From positions 13,420,245-13,484,244 of the forward strand of contig QCXZ01000086.1 of NCBI GenBank assembly GCA_025024175.1: a DNA stretch of 64,000 bases, in the 5' to 3' direction. Both the position numbers and the translations under genes were made by a program. Below the pieces are notes generated by a model that did not search any database, had not been told where the DNA came from, and saw only the letters and a list, made by a program, of their open reading frames with translations. Positions 1 to 10,443 of this stretch are shown piece by piece. Positions within the stretch are counted from its first letter, which is position 1. Every line of letters starts with the position of its first letter. The stretch comes from Rhyzopertha dominica. Lineage: Eukaryota; Arthropoda; Insecta; Coleoptera; Bostrichidae.

Positions 1-599
1 CCTTGCATTAAATACTGAGAGATACGTCTAACAATAAACTGTCTTATAACTATAAAGCAATAAAATATATGAGCAAAACTAGTACTTACGTTGCGATGAT
101 TTTAATTATTATCTTGAGCTTCATCTGTTCTTTATTTCTTCTTTCTTGATTATTTCTTTCTTCTTTTTCTTTAGTCTAGTTGCCTATAGGTTCGAGCGAT
201 GCTTGTCTCTTCCCCAGGTCCTCGTTGCGTCGATGCTGTTTCCAGTGGGTTATTCCAACACAATGTCCGAGATCGAACGGTTTCGAATATTTCTAATAAA
301 CGGTTAAAACCGACCAGCGTACGGCGATGTTTGTCCACGGCTGTTTAGAAATATCCTGCGCCAGTTAGAATATCGATAACCCGAAAATAGTTTTTAAAAA
401 CTATTTATTTCTGAATTACAGCTAACTACAACCTATGTATCAACTTAACACTAAGAATATCTAACAACTAATAATGCTGCTGCCGATGTTCCCTGGTGCC
501 GTAACCATGACGACAAATGTCGATTCATCGTTATGTCAGGTCAGGTTGCAGTTCCTGGCATAACGACAGGTTACTGCCGGTCACGATGGGTCATCGTAA
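1..599. other. No gene recognised; junction upstream of the errantivirus-like element
   Basis: No open frame or known domain is seen here. The segment does not resemble the LTR at 7099-7500, so the 5' LTR, primer-binding site and leader expected before gag are not visible. A stop codon at 597-599 closes the gag frame immediately upstream. The element is therefore either 5'-truncated near 600 or recombined with unrelated DNA. Confidence 0.5.
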
Positions 600-1628
600 C
601 TCGCGATTATTGGGAAGTTGAGAGATCGTGCTTTGCTATTGATAGGAAGCCGTACCGATATAGATACATGGCAAAAGTTAAGAGCCACCTTGATTGAAAC
701 TTTTTCGGACCAAAGAAACCTCGAATGTCTAATACAAGACATAATAACTTTGCGACCATTTAAAAACGAGACTATATTTAACTTTGGGCAACGTTGTCAA
801 GATGTTAGGGAACTTGTGAGAGCAAAAACTAGTATCTTGCCGATCACCGCTGCCGAAAAAACTGTTAGAATTAAAACTTATAACGATTTGGCACTTCAAA
901 CTTTTATTAGGAATATACCTGGCAATATACAAATGATGATCCGTGTCAAGAACCCTCAAACCATCGAACAAGCATTATCCATGGTTATTGAGGAGGAAAA
1001 CTTTTTGTATTCCCAAAATAAAAGTAATTCATTGAATGCGAGTCAACAAAGACCGCTTACGAAAATGTCACCCGGAAATTCTCTGTTTAAACCAAACCAG
1101 TATCAAAATCCGATGTCAAGTTTTCAAAATCATTTTGCAAATATTCCACAATTTAATTCACCGGCTGTTCAGTACCGTCAGCCTCAACCTTCTCCATTTC
1201 CGAGAGGACCTATAAACATGCCTCAGCCCGTTATTCGTCCACAAAGATATTTTACGAATGCTGAAGTGTTTGGTAAGCCCCAATATTCAGGTCAAACACG
1301 AAACAGCAATCCAAATTCTCCGTATACGCCAACTCCTATGAGTACATCTGCCATTAACCAATCGAAACGAAATTTCACTCATTTTCAAAAGCCCCAAAAT
1401 TTCTTCAGACCAACTGGCCAGAAACCAAACTTTATCTCACAAGAATTAAATTACAATGATCAAAACGAACAATCTGAAAATTTCGAAGCTGGCAGTGAAA
1501 ATTACGAACCCGAACAAGACCCCGAATACCAAATTTATCAAGAAGAAACAGAATTTCAAATTCCGACGACAGAAGAACAAGACATGGTAAATTTTCCATC
1601 GACCTCCCAAAACCAGGACCCTGTGTAG
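600..1628 (+). pseudogene. gag: Gag of an errantivirus-like LTR retrotransposon, N-terminally truncated
   Basis: Open frame with no plausible ATG start: an in-frame stop lies at 597-599 and the first start-like codon is a TTG at 618. The first half is the helical Gag core. From about residue 140 the protein is low-complexity, rich in Q, N, P and F, with an acidic C-terminus; no CCHC knuckle is visible, which is normal for this group. Gag would package the element RNA. It ends at TAG 1626-1628, and pol lies in the -1 frame and is already open upstream of that stop, consistent with -1 frameshift expression of Gag-Pol. The missing N-terminus and leader make this copy defective. Confidence 0.75.
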
Positions 1629-1654
1629 ATTCTTATAATGTTAACACAAAAAAC

Positions 1655-4600
1655 TTGCCACATATATTTATGCCGGATCTTAACGCCAAATTTTTGATCG
1701 ATACCGGAAGTACACGTAGTTTTATTTCGCCAAAATTAGCTTGTAAATATTTTCCGCACAATATAAAAGTAGAACATTTCTCAGTTACTACATCTCATGG
1801 CACAACCTGTCACAAAAACATAGTTGTTGTACCTCGTCTTCAAGTATTTCCCCAGGAAAAGAACTTTAAATTTCACATTTACGATTTTAGTCCTAAATAT
1901 GACGGACTGATTGGTTTCGATATTTTAGATAATGTAGATGCACAAATTAATTGTCGTCAGCGAATTCTAAATTTACCTACTTCAAAAATTCCATTAATGA
2001 TTGAAAGTGGCGTTAAGCCAAGTTCAAATTCATCAGAGAACATTTTCCCGTACAAAATCAAAATTCAGCCTAGAACCGAACAAGTTATTAAAATTCCAGT
2101 TAAGTGCTCCACAGAAAATGGTATTTTACCATACACTAAAATTGGTGATACTATGGAACTACCACAGTCACTCGTCAAAATCGATAACAATTTGGCAATC
2201 ACAACAATAATTAATAAAAGCGAACGTCCTCAAATTTTAAATATTTTAGAACCATTTGTATTAGAGCCATTCGAAACACCAGATATCGAACAAAATTTCA
2301 TTGAACAAAATTCGGAGGATAATCGAACATTAATTGACAAATTTATGAAAGAGAATCTTAAAAATTTAAGACTTTCTCATCTCAACCAGGAAGAATACGA
2401 TGCTATTAGAAAATTGTGCTTTGAATTCAGAGATATATTATATTGCGATAAGTTACCGCTCTCTTTCACGAACGAAATTAAGCATTCCATAAAACTAACA
2501 GATGAAACGCCTATTTATACAAAATCATACAGATTTCCGGAAATACACAAAAACGAAATTCAGGACCAAATTGATAAAATGTTGAAACAAAACATAATCC
2601 AACCGTCAAACTCACCTTGGAGTTCCCCAGTTTGGGTCGTTCCTAAAAAGAAAGACGCTTCAGGGAAAACCATGTGGCGAGTTGTGATCGACTACCGAAG
2701 GTTGAACGATAAAACAGTCAATGACAAATACCCAATACCGAATATTTCGGAGGTGTTCAAACTCGGAAATTCAAATTATTTTACCACTTTAGACCTTACT
2801 TCAGGTTTCCATCAAATAGAGGTTAACCCCGCCGATATTCCAAAAACTGCTTTCACCGTTAATAACGGACATTTCGAATTTAAACGCATGCCGTTCGGGC
2901 TGAAAAACGCGCCAGCGACATTTCAACGAGTTATGGATAATGTACTTCGAGGACTACACAATGAAAAATGTCTGGTTTATCTAGACGATATAATAATATT
3001 TTCCAGCTCATTGCAAGAACATATTGCACGTCTGAGAGAAGTGTTTTCCCGTCTCAGACAAGCAAATTTTAAAATACAATTAGACAAATCGGAATTCCTT
3101 AGAAATTCAGTACCATATCTTGGCCACATTATTACCAAAGACGGAATTAGACCAAACCCAGAAAAAATTTATGCCATTAAAAACTTTCCTATTCCAAAAA
3201 GTACTAAAGATATAAAATCATATTTGGGCCTTCTGGGATACTATCGGCGTTTCATTAAGGATTTTGCCAAATTGACAAAACCGTTGACCTCTTGTTTAAA
3301 GAAAGGAGCCAAAATTGAACATAATCCAGATTTTGTCAAAAGTTTCGAAAATTGTAAACAGGTGTTGTGCAACGATCCCGTTTTACAATACCCTGATTTT
3401 GGAAAGGAATTCATACTAACGACTGATGCCTCAAACTTCGCGCTAGGAGCTGTATTGTCTCAAGGCAACGTTCCGAACGACCGCCCTGTAGCATACGCTT
3501 CTCGAACCCTTAACGATACCGAATCTAGATATTCAACGATCGAAAAGGAATTGCTCGCGATCGTATGGGCTTGTAAACATTTTAGGCCGTACCTTTTCGG
3601 TAGGAAATTTAAAATATATACAGATCACCGACCGTTGCGTTGGTTGTTCTCCCTAAAAGAGCCCAATTCAAAATTAGTTAGATGGAGGCTGAAACTTGAA
3701 GAATATGATTACGAAATTTGCTATAAAAAGGGAAGTTTAAACAGTAATGCCGACGCATTATCTAGAATAAAATTAAACGCGTTAGAAACTCAGTCAATAA
3801 TTAACAATCCCGGCGATATCGATAACGATGTTGCGAAATTTCTGGATGAAAATTTGGACCAAGTTTTGGAAAATTCGGATGTAGACGAAAATCAAGTTCA
3901 ACAAGTAATAAGCGAAGAAATTTTACACGTCCCAACCTCTTCAAAAAAGATTAACATAATATCGAATATACAGATTAGGCCACCAATTATTGACACACTT
4001 AATACTCCTCATTCCGAATGCAACCCAAGTCTGCGAAACAGCATTCCAATTCTTGATGAGATGATCAATAATAAACCATACCAGATGAGAATAACCCATA
4101 ATCCTCACGATAAAATCATGGTACAACCAAGTAGCGATGGTACCAACAAAATTTTTGAAATTAAAATTCCGACGTTTAATAGAAATTTGATATTAAAGGT
4201 TCTAAAGGAATTCGTTTTGCCAGGCCGAAAAATTTATATTTACTTTCACACCGAAGATTTGTATAACGTATTTAACGAAGTGTACATAAAAAATTTCAAT
4301 CCTAAAATAACCAATTTGATATCATGTACGAAATTAGTAAACACACTATTCGACAAGGACGAAAAAATGCTAGTAATTCGAAATCACCACGAATCAAAAA
4401 CAAATCAAAGAGGTATTGTAGAGACAACTAATCACATACAGCGAAATTATTATTGGCAAAAGATGCGGGATGATATTTCGCACTACATAAATTCTTGTGA
4501 AATATGTAAACGTGCTAAATATTCGAGAATCAAAGTAGACACCCCATTAATGATAACGGAAACAGCATCAAAACCATTTCAGATCTTACACATGGATATA

Positions 4601-5137
4601 TTTCAATTAAAAGGTGAAAAGTATTTGACACTACTTGACAAATTTTCTAAATTCGGACAAGCACTGAAAATTCCAAGAGAAGATTCGTTAGAAATTTGTA
4701 AGGCATTAACGCACTTCTTTTCCTGTTTTGGTGTACCACAAAAAATAGTAATGGACAACGCTACCGCATTTAAAACGCAGAATTGTAAGGATTTGCTAAA
4801 CATACATAACATAAAAATCCATTTCACAACCCCTAACCACCACGATGGAAATTCGCAGGTGGAAAGATTTCATTCGTCCCTACTCGAACATTACCGACTT
4901 TTAAAACAACAACATCCAAATGATACAGACATTATGCCCTACATTCTGATTGCCTATAATAATAGCATTCACTCTGCTACAAGTTTTAGCCCGTTTGAAC
5001 TCGTGTATGGTCACACTGACCTCAGAGACCCATCTCTTCTCACGAATAGACCCATGTATCAAGACTATTCCACATCACACAAACAAAAATTAGACGCATT
5101 GTACAAACAAATCACAGAAAAAAACAATCGAAGGTAA
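1655..5137 (+). CDS. pol: Pol polyprotein (protease, reverse transcriptase, RNase H, integrase) of an errantivirus-like Ty3/gypsy element
   Basis: Domains in order: aspartic protease with DTGS at about residues 16-19; reverse transcriptase with a YLDD active site near residue 442 and a PFGLKNAP-type motif before it; RNase H from about residue 588 (TDAS), with DHRPL further on; integrase with an HHCC zinc region (about 910-955) and a DDE core with Asp near 980, Asp near 1033 (MDNATAF) and Glu near 1069 (QVERFHSS). The frame is open well upstream of 1655 and overlaps the end of gag in -1 register. It stops at 5135-5137, just after a seven-A run, before the integrase C-terminal domain, which continues in another frame at 5151. 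A single-base indel, or a sequencing error in the A run, is the likely cause. Confidence 0.95.
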   Translation: MPHIFMPDLNAKFLIDTGSTRSFISPKLACKYFPHNIKVEHFSVTTSHGTTCHKNIVVVPRLQVFPQEKNFKFHIYDFSPKYDGLIGFDILDNVDAQINCRQRILNLPTSKIPLMIESGVKPSSNSSENIFPYKIKIQPRTEQVIKIPVKCSTENGILPYTKIGDTMELPQSLVKIDNNLAITTIINKSERPQILNILEPFVLEPFETPDIEQNFIEQNSEDNRTLIDKFMKENLKNLRLSHLNQEEYDAIRKLCFEFRDILYCDKLPLSFTNEIKHSIKLTDETPIYTKSYRFPEIHKNEIQDQIDKMLKQNIIQPSNSPWSSPVWVVPKKKDASGKTMWRVVIDYRRLNDKTVNDKYPIPNISEVFKLGNSNYFTTLDLTSGFHQIEVNPADIPKTAFTVNNGHFEFKRMPFGLKNAPATFQRVMDNVLRGLHNEKCLVYLDDIIIFSSSLQEHIARLREVFSRLRQANFKIQLDKSEFLRNSVPYLGHIITKDGIRPNPEKIYAIKNFPIPKSTKDIKSYLGLLGYYRRFIKDFAKLTKPLTSCLKKGAKIEHNPDFVKSFENCKQVLCNDPVLQYPDFGKEFILTTDASNFALGAVLSQGNVPNDRPVAYASRTLNDTESRYSTIEKELLAIVWACKHFRPYLFGRKFKIYTDHRPLRWLFSLKEPNSKLVRWRLKLEEYDYEICYKKGSLNSNADALSRIKLNALETQSIINNPGDIDNDVAKFLDENLDQVLENSDVDENQVQQVISEEILHVPTSSKKINIISNIQIRPPIIDTLNTPHSECNPSLRNSIPILDEMINNKPYQMRITHNPHDKIMVQPSSDGTNKIFEIKIPTFNRNLILKVLKEFVLPGRKIYIYFHTEDLYNVFNEVYIKNFNPKITNLISCTKLVNTLFDKDEKMLVIRNHHESKTNQRGIVETTNHIQRNYYWQKMRDDISHYINSCEICKRAKYSRIKVDTPLMITETASKPFQILHMDIFQLKGEKYLTLLDKFSKFGQALKIPREDSLEICKALTHFFSCFGVPQKIVMDNATAFKTQNCKDLLNIHNIKIHFTTPNHHDGNSQVERFHSSLLEHYRLLKQQHPNDTDIMPYILIAYNNSIHSATSFSPFELVYGHTDLRDPSLLTNRPMYQDYSTSHKQKLDALYKQITEKNNRR

Positions 5138-5150
5138 AATCAAACAAAAT

Positions 5151-5435
5151 TTGGGCAACACCCACGATTTCTTAGAAAATGATATTGTTTACACATTAAG
5201 TCACGAAAGAGCACGAAATAAAGATGCTAATCGATATTCCGGCCCATTTGTGATAGAAAAATTACTCGAAAACAACAGAGTTCAACTCAGAGACAAAGAA
5301 AGCAACAAAATTAGAATTTATCACGTTAAAGAACTTAGACCAAAAACTAAAACCACTACTCCGTTGCAGGTGGATATTGACAATGACGATACAAACGACA
5401 TTACAGACAATGAAGACTACAGAAATCAAAACTAA
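5151..5435 (+). pseudogene. pol: Integrase C-terminal (GPY/F-like) domain, out of frame with pol
   Basis: This 94-residue open frame has the basic, beta-rich tail of gypsy integrase: a DIVYTLS segment, then YSGPFVIEKLL and IYHVKELRP, typical of the chromatin- or DNA-binding GPY/F module. It lies in frame 0 whereas pol is in frame 2, so it is detached from the catalytic integrase by one frameshift between about 5110 and 5150. Its last 35 bases overlap the open env frame. Confidence 0.8.
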
Positions 5436-7077
5436 CCAAGGGATATTACCTATTAAATTAGGAAATGCCCACTTACAGACTACCCACTGGACGTAAATAC
5501 ACAAAATTGACTTAAAACCTTTTAAAAAGGAATACGATAATCTCAGACACTCATTCTCGGCACTCGCAGTTAGCTTTAATAAATCGAAGGTCGGACCGCA
5601 GTACGCGACCGAATTCAACAACAACATTTTATTAATTGAGAACTTATTTGGAAAACTAGACGGACTTCTAGAACAAATTACACCCCATACTAGACGACGC
5701 AGAGGGTTAATAAACGCGTTAGGCTCAATAGTAAAGGCAATCACTGGAAATTTAGACCAAGACGATGCCCAAAAGTATGACGCACTTATATCCAAATTGC
5801 TAAATTCACAGGACACCTTAAAATTTGCCATGGAAAATCAGGTATCGGTAATGAATAATGCTATTTCGGGATTTCAGAAAAATGTAGAAATTATCAAAGA
5901 CAATCAAAAGAAGATTCAGTTCCATCTGTCGCAAATTGAATCTTTTGTTTACGATCTTAAAATTAAAGAACTCCAAATATACGAATATTTCTTGATGTAC
6001 ACATTGACTAATCAATTCGCACTGACTGTCCAAATTATGATCGATACTTTGAACAATATTCAAACTGCAATGTCTTTTTCTAGAATACATACCTTTCACA
6101 CAGGTATAATAGCTCCGTCGCTACTAATTCAAGAAACCAAAAACACTAGCAATTTAATTCAACCGTATTGTTTTCCTTTGGAGATAAATAATGATAATTT
6201 ATCATATTTAGAGAAAATACTCAAAGTCAAAGTCTATTCCAAATTAAATGAAGTTATTTTTATTTACGAACTTCCAATAGTCGCCTGCGAAACGTACAAT
6301 TATTTTAAAGTATTTCCGATACCCAGCCCAGATAACCTTATATTAATCACAACCCTCACGTACTTCCTTGAAAATGCTGAAAAGTTCGTCAAAGAGCCAA
6401 AATGCCAAGAACTGGGTCATAGTCAGTTCATTTGCGAGCAAGCAGAAGAATATGGTTGGTCGAATAACGTTCCCTGCGAAATTTCAACAATTCGCTATCG
6501 GAGATCCACCGAAAGGTGTCATTATGCTCCAGTCAAGGTTCTGAAACTACTTATCGAACAAGTAAACACCAACACTTGGATATTGGTTTCACCCAATTTG
6601 GCAGTCGGGATACAACGCTGCGGCAATAACGAGGAGAACCTACCCTTTAATGGCACGTACATACTGGAAATCCATGATAAATGTTCCCTACGAGTCGATG
6701 GAAAAACGTTGCAAGGACCAATCGGATCTACTGCTGACAAACAAGCAATCCATTTCCCGAAGCTAATCAACATCAATCGGCCACCAAGCGAATCAATCGA
6801 AGTCTTCCAGCCTCTCCAGCTAGAAGAAATTAATACCAACCACCTACAAGAACTTCGACGTCGTTTGCAGCAAACAGAAAAAATACTTCGAAGGAGCGAC
6901 AACCAACCAATATACTACCATCGGACCAGTGTCTTCACAATAGTGCTGTACCTAATTCTTTTCTGTCTTTTGTTATATTTTGGTTACAGAAAATGGATTG
7001 ATGTAAAAACCCGTAAACCATCTGCCATCACAACTACCCTTGTCGAAGGCATCAACGTCAAATTACCTGGTCGGTAA
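5401..7077 (+). pseudogene. env: Env-like glycoprotein of the errantivirus-like element, with an in-frame stop
   Basis: The env frame is readable from about 5401 but meets TAA at 5494-5496; beyond it the frame is open to 7077 (526 codons). Features: a basic RRRR cleavage-type site at about 5689-5703, followed at once by a GLINALGSI-type hydrophobic segment and ITGNLD, the signature of the insect errantivirus/baculovirus F-like fusion protein; helical regions next; a Cys-containing ectodomain; a hydrophobic membrane anchor near residues 390-410 of the downstream open part; and a short basic tail. Env of this group is made from a spliced RNA. The stop near the amino end makes this copy non-coding for a full Env. 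Confidence 0.85.
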
Positions 7078-7087
7078 TTTTCCCTCT

Positions 7088-7100
7088 AAGGGTGGAGGAG
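7088..7100 (+). promoter_or_regulatory. Polypurine tract of the errantivirus-like element
   Basis: A purine-rich run ending in GGTGGAGGAG lies 10 bases after the env stop and directly before the presumed LTR start (AGTCATGTATTC). This is the normal site for plus-strand priming, and its position fixes the left edge of the 3' LTR. Confidence 0.65.
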
Positions 7101-7500
7101 TCATGTATTCGGCCCCCTGGGAAACCAGTGCACAAATCCGCCAACGCAGGACTTTAACATCGAGATTCCCCGTATGTCGCACTCATGCGACACCTTATCA
7201 AGTCGGCGTATTATATTACAATACCGACATTTCTTACACATGTAGTTTTGCTTGTTAGTTCAGTTCCTAGATAGCTTTAGAGCTGTACGCTGTAATTTTA
7301 AAATAAAATTTTTTAAAAACTCGTTTTCGTTTACCGAAAACATCATTAATGCTTAGACACAAATAGGCGCATCTTTACAAAACATTTAAGTTCTATACGG
7401 TATTCTATAATAGTTTAGTATGTGTTATAGAACAGTTTTGTAAATAGTTACAGAGGCGATATAAAGATTACTTTAATACGCTAGCCTCCATACAAAGGTG
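7099..7500 (+). repeat. 3' LTR of the errantivirus-like element (right edge uncertain)
   Basis: It follows the polypurine tract. The first bases AGTCATGTATTC resemble the AGT(G/C)A-type starts of 17.6/297-group LTRs rather than the TG start of most LTRs. An AATAAA polyadenylation signal is present near 7302. With no second LTR in the window to align, the right boundary is only an estimate. Confidence 0.45.
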
Positions 7501-7596
7501 TCGTTTTTTGGATGCTAATGCGCGGCAAAAGTTTAGATGGCGATATTTTGAAAACTGTAAAAGCAAAATAAAATCTGCTTGCAGATTGTTGATTAG

Positions 7597-8215
7597 CTAC
7601 CCAGATATTACTAAGTTCTTGATAAATTGAAAATCAGTGAACTGGCCTATTGTGTCTTTAATTCCGTCTAGTGTATCATCGAATGGTACTCTGACAGCTA
7701 CCTGTGTTGCGATATTCCTCGTTTCTTCTTTTGTAAGGAGTAAATGGCCCATTTCAGCCTGATGTACCATGTGGGATTCCACGTTAGAAATTTTTACCTT
7801 TTCATCATACAAAAGTTCTATTATTTTTATACCAGCCGCACANTNATATTTTATTAATTTGACCCTTGTGTTTTGAGATGCTTGAGGTTTTTTCCATTTG
7901 GGATGTTTTCAAATCCTGTTTTTTTGTACGACGGATTTGGAGTTTGTCTGTGATTCCGTTTTGCTTTTCTACTGCATAATTTCATTTTATTGAGCCAAAT
8001 TCCATCTTTTTGAAACTTATTTCTATTTCATGGGATCTTTTCATGTGTTCCACTAGCTGTTTCGTTATAGAATCAGAATGATTACACATCGGATATTTAA
8101 TCGATTTTCAGTATTATTAGAATCCACTGAAACGGAATCAGAAAACGCGGAATTATGAACTTTCATATACGATGAAAGGTTTCCCTTTTGATTAAAACGT
8201 TTATTACAAAATGAG
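7597..8215 (-). pseudogene. N-terminal fragment of a MULE-type transposase gene
   Basis: The best open part (7597-7812) carries a stretch ending in EMGHLLLTKEETRNIA and VPFDDTLDGI, which I associate with the region just before the DDE core of a C2H2/SWIM class of animal MULE proteins. Upstream on the same strand, in broken frames, is a C2H2-like CNKRFNQKGNL segment near 8200 and a second Cys/His patch near 8080. Several stops and two N bases (near 7845) interrupt it. No catalytic domain follows. Family assignment is by memory of the motif and is only moderately secure. Confidence 0.45.
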
Positions 8216-8259
8216 CGTTTGACCGGTTATCCATTGCTTGTTTACACTTGGGTCAGTTA

Positions 8260-9100
8260 TTACTCACAAAACTTTTGGTTTTTATTGAGTGTATGGGCAA
8301 GAAACTCGTACAAATGCAGTATTAATTTAACGCTCTTGATATTTGAACTGTAAAACGGTGCAGCGGGGTTTGCTCGGCATGGGACGACATGCTCTGACTG
8401 GATGGTCCTATGAGGCTGGTCTGTCGGTACGGCCCGGGTACGGAGCTGCGCTGGCAGTCGGAGGTGGCCCCAGTAGGAACTCTCTGGGTCGGCAGGCCCG
8501 TAGTTGACGGGAACGTAATTGAGCCTGCTCGGGTGGTGGCGGATAGACCCTCGGTGTCCTGGATGCTTCCTTACGGGTCTCCTCGGTTCTGTCGGATAGA
8601 TCCTCTGCGGATATTTCCGAAAATGGGCTTGGTGAACGACACATCTTAACTGATACAATAAAGAAACAATTTGTTTTTTCTCTTTCCCTTTCTCTCCCTC
8701 TTTTTTTAATGAAGGGCACAATTAGGATGCTAATGTACGGAAAAATAAACTTTATTTTGGAATGGTCATGTAAAAGGGAGGTCCTTACGATGGTCGTAGC
8801 AGCTTCCGGATCCTCTTGTTCAGCCATGGAGGGCTATACTGGCGGGCGGCTTCCACTGGCCCACTGCGGCCAGTGTTGAAACCTACTCAGCCCCTGGAAG
8901 GCATTGGCTAAGGCGGTCTCTTGCTNGGACCTGGCCTCTGAAATGCAGGGTTCTTCTCGGCTCGTGCCGGGGACTGGTTCGGTTTTATCACTGAGATCAT
9001 TGGCGGGGGTGCCGGGCTAGTGGGGGCTCCATCAGGGGCTTTTTGGATTGGTCTGAGCTTTCTTGGGATCCCTGGTTCGGACCCCCGGGAGGACATTTTT
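8260..9100 (-). other. GC-rich segment with Pro/Arg-rich minus-strand open frames, origin unknown
   Basis: Base composition rises sharply above the surrounding AT-rich DNA. Open frames on the minus strand (8260-8721, 8408-8827, 8908-9096) encode Pro/Arg/Ser-rich sequence with no recognisable domain. The composition resembles the segment at 44.8-45.75 kb and may be ORF1/gag-like material of a retroelement. I cannot assign it. Confidence 0.3.
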
Positions 9101-9549
9101 TTTCATTCATTACCACAACTATTAGAGGGTTGTTACCTAACAATTTAACACAACCCTAATTGCCCAAACTATTTCATTATACCGGGCGGTACGCGCTCCT
9201 AGCCATGCGTAGGATTTTTATTTCGCCTCGAGGACGGGACCTAGGCTTCGTTACCGCCCCTAATCTCGAGAAGGTGGCGCTATATGGTCTTCTTGTACCG
9301 CCCGTTTCCAAAACCCCTTTAAATGTACCCTAACCTTATGTAACCTATGGTATTGATTATATCACTAACTTACAATTAACTGAAAATAATTATTAATTCC
9401 TAATGCTAATGTCATTCCCGGTGTGCGCCGAGATCCAGGACGTAGTCCGGTCATCGGCGCCCATCTCGCCGGTGATTCGTGCTCGAGCTGTCCAGACGAA
9501 AAGCTGCTTCCAGTTGTCCTACGGAACCCGAGCACTTGTCCCATCATCT
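9101..9549. other. No gene; possible 3' UTR of the R1-like fragment
   Basis: No coding signal. It lies directly downstream (minus strand) of the R1-like fragment and could include its 3' UTR, but no poly-A or terminal repeat marks an end. Confidence 0.35.
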
Positions 9550-10443
9550 TCACCTATACTTATCCAGCTGCTCGCTGGGTACGGCGTCTGTTAACTTTCC
9601 CATTATCTCTACTTTTGCCCGGCCCCTCAGTATTTCTACGGTGTCCACCGTCCCCAGTTGTACCCTCAGCCGCTGTATCCCAGGGCCCGCCAGGGCGCAG
9701 GCGTAAACCATGTGCTCAGGAAACCTGTACTCGCCGCATTCACACAAGGGTGTGTTCCTCTGTCCGAAACGAATCAAATTCTCGGGGTACGGTCCGTAGC
9801 CAGTAAGCAAATGAACAAATCCTCATGTGAGAACCATGTATTTCAGGTTCCTCCTACCAGCTATCGTGGGGAAGAACCCTCTCACTCTCGCACCCTTTTG
9901 GCTTATTTGCCACTCTTCCTGTCAAAGCCTCATGACCACGTCCCACACCCCATTTCCAGTTGTAGCATTGTCTCCCAGCACCGCCCGCACCCTGTCCTGC
10001 GCTCCCCGCCTCAACCAGTACGCCGCTGCCCGTCTTCTGATCTCCAGATCTAGCGGGACCATGTTCATAATCACAGCCAGGGCCTCGAACGACACAGTCG
10101 AGAAGGCCCCGGAGACCCGAACAAAGACCCCCCCCCCCCCNTGCGCTCTTCTCACCGGCGCCCTTGGTTTGACAAGTAGCAGACGGTGAGCCCACAGGCT
10201 TGCACCATATCCGGTTATGGATGCCATTGCGGCGCCCATGTAGGTTCCAATTACAGCGGTATCCCATATTGTCTCTTGGCAATGCTCATTAGCTTTTGCA
10301 TCATCGCCGAAGCCTTTCCGCAGCCAGCCTCTATATGGTTTTGGAAATTCAAACTCCCATACAGCTGTACCCCGAGATATCTGTTGATGCTCCGCCGACG
10401 AATCACTGCCCCATCGAACCTTATGGTTGGGTCTCGTTGTCAC
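9550..10443 (-). pseudogene. C-terminal part of an R1-like non-LTR retrotransposon reverse transcriptase
   Basis: Minus-strand frames 10443-9854 and 9810-9550 together read as the end of an R1/I-type ORF2: a YGASLWAHRL segment, the hydrophobic block SFEALAVIMNMVPLDLEI with the RRRAAAYWLRRG that follows the RT thumb, then TGYGPYPENLIRFG and the terminal zinc motif CECGEYRFPEH...C (CxC...H...C). The catalytic RT palm and the endonuclease are absent, so the fragment is 5'-truncated, as is usual for non-LTR copies. A frame change near 9830-9920 and an N inside a C run near 10131-10141 add breaks. Confidence 0.8.

Noticed and set aside
5262..5831. 189-codon open frame on the minus strand across the pol/env junction
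   Set aside because: It is antisense to clear integrase-tail and env coding sequence and has no domain of its own; a shadow.
9423..10189. Several plus-strand open frames
   Set aside because: Antisense of the R1-like RT tail, which explains the GC-rich open reading on both strands.
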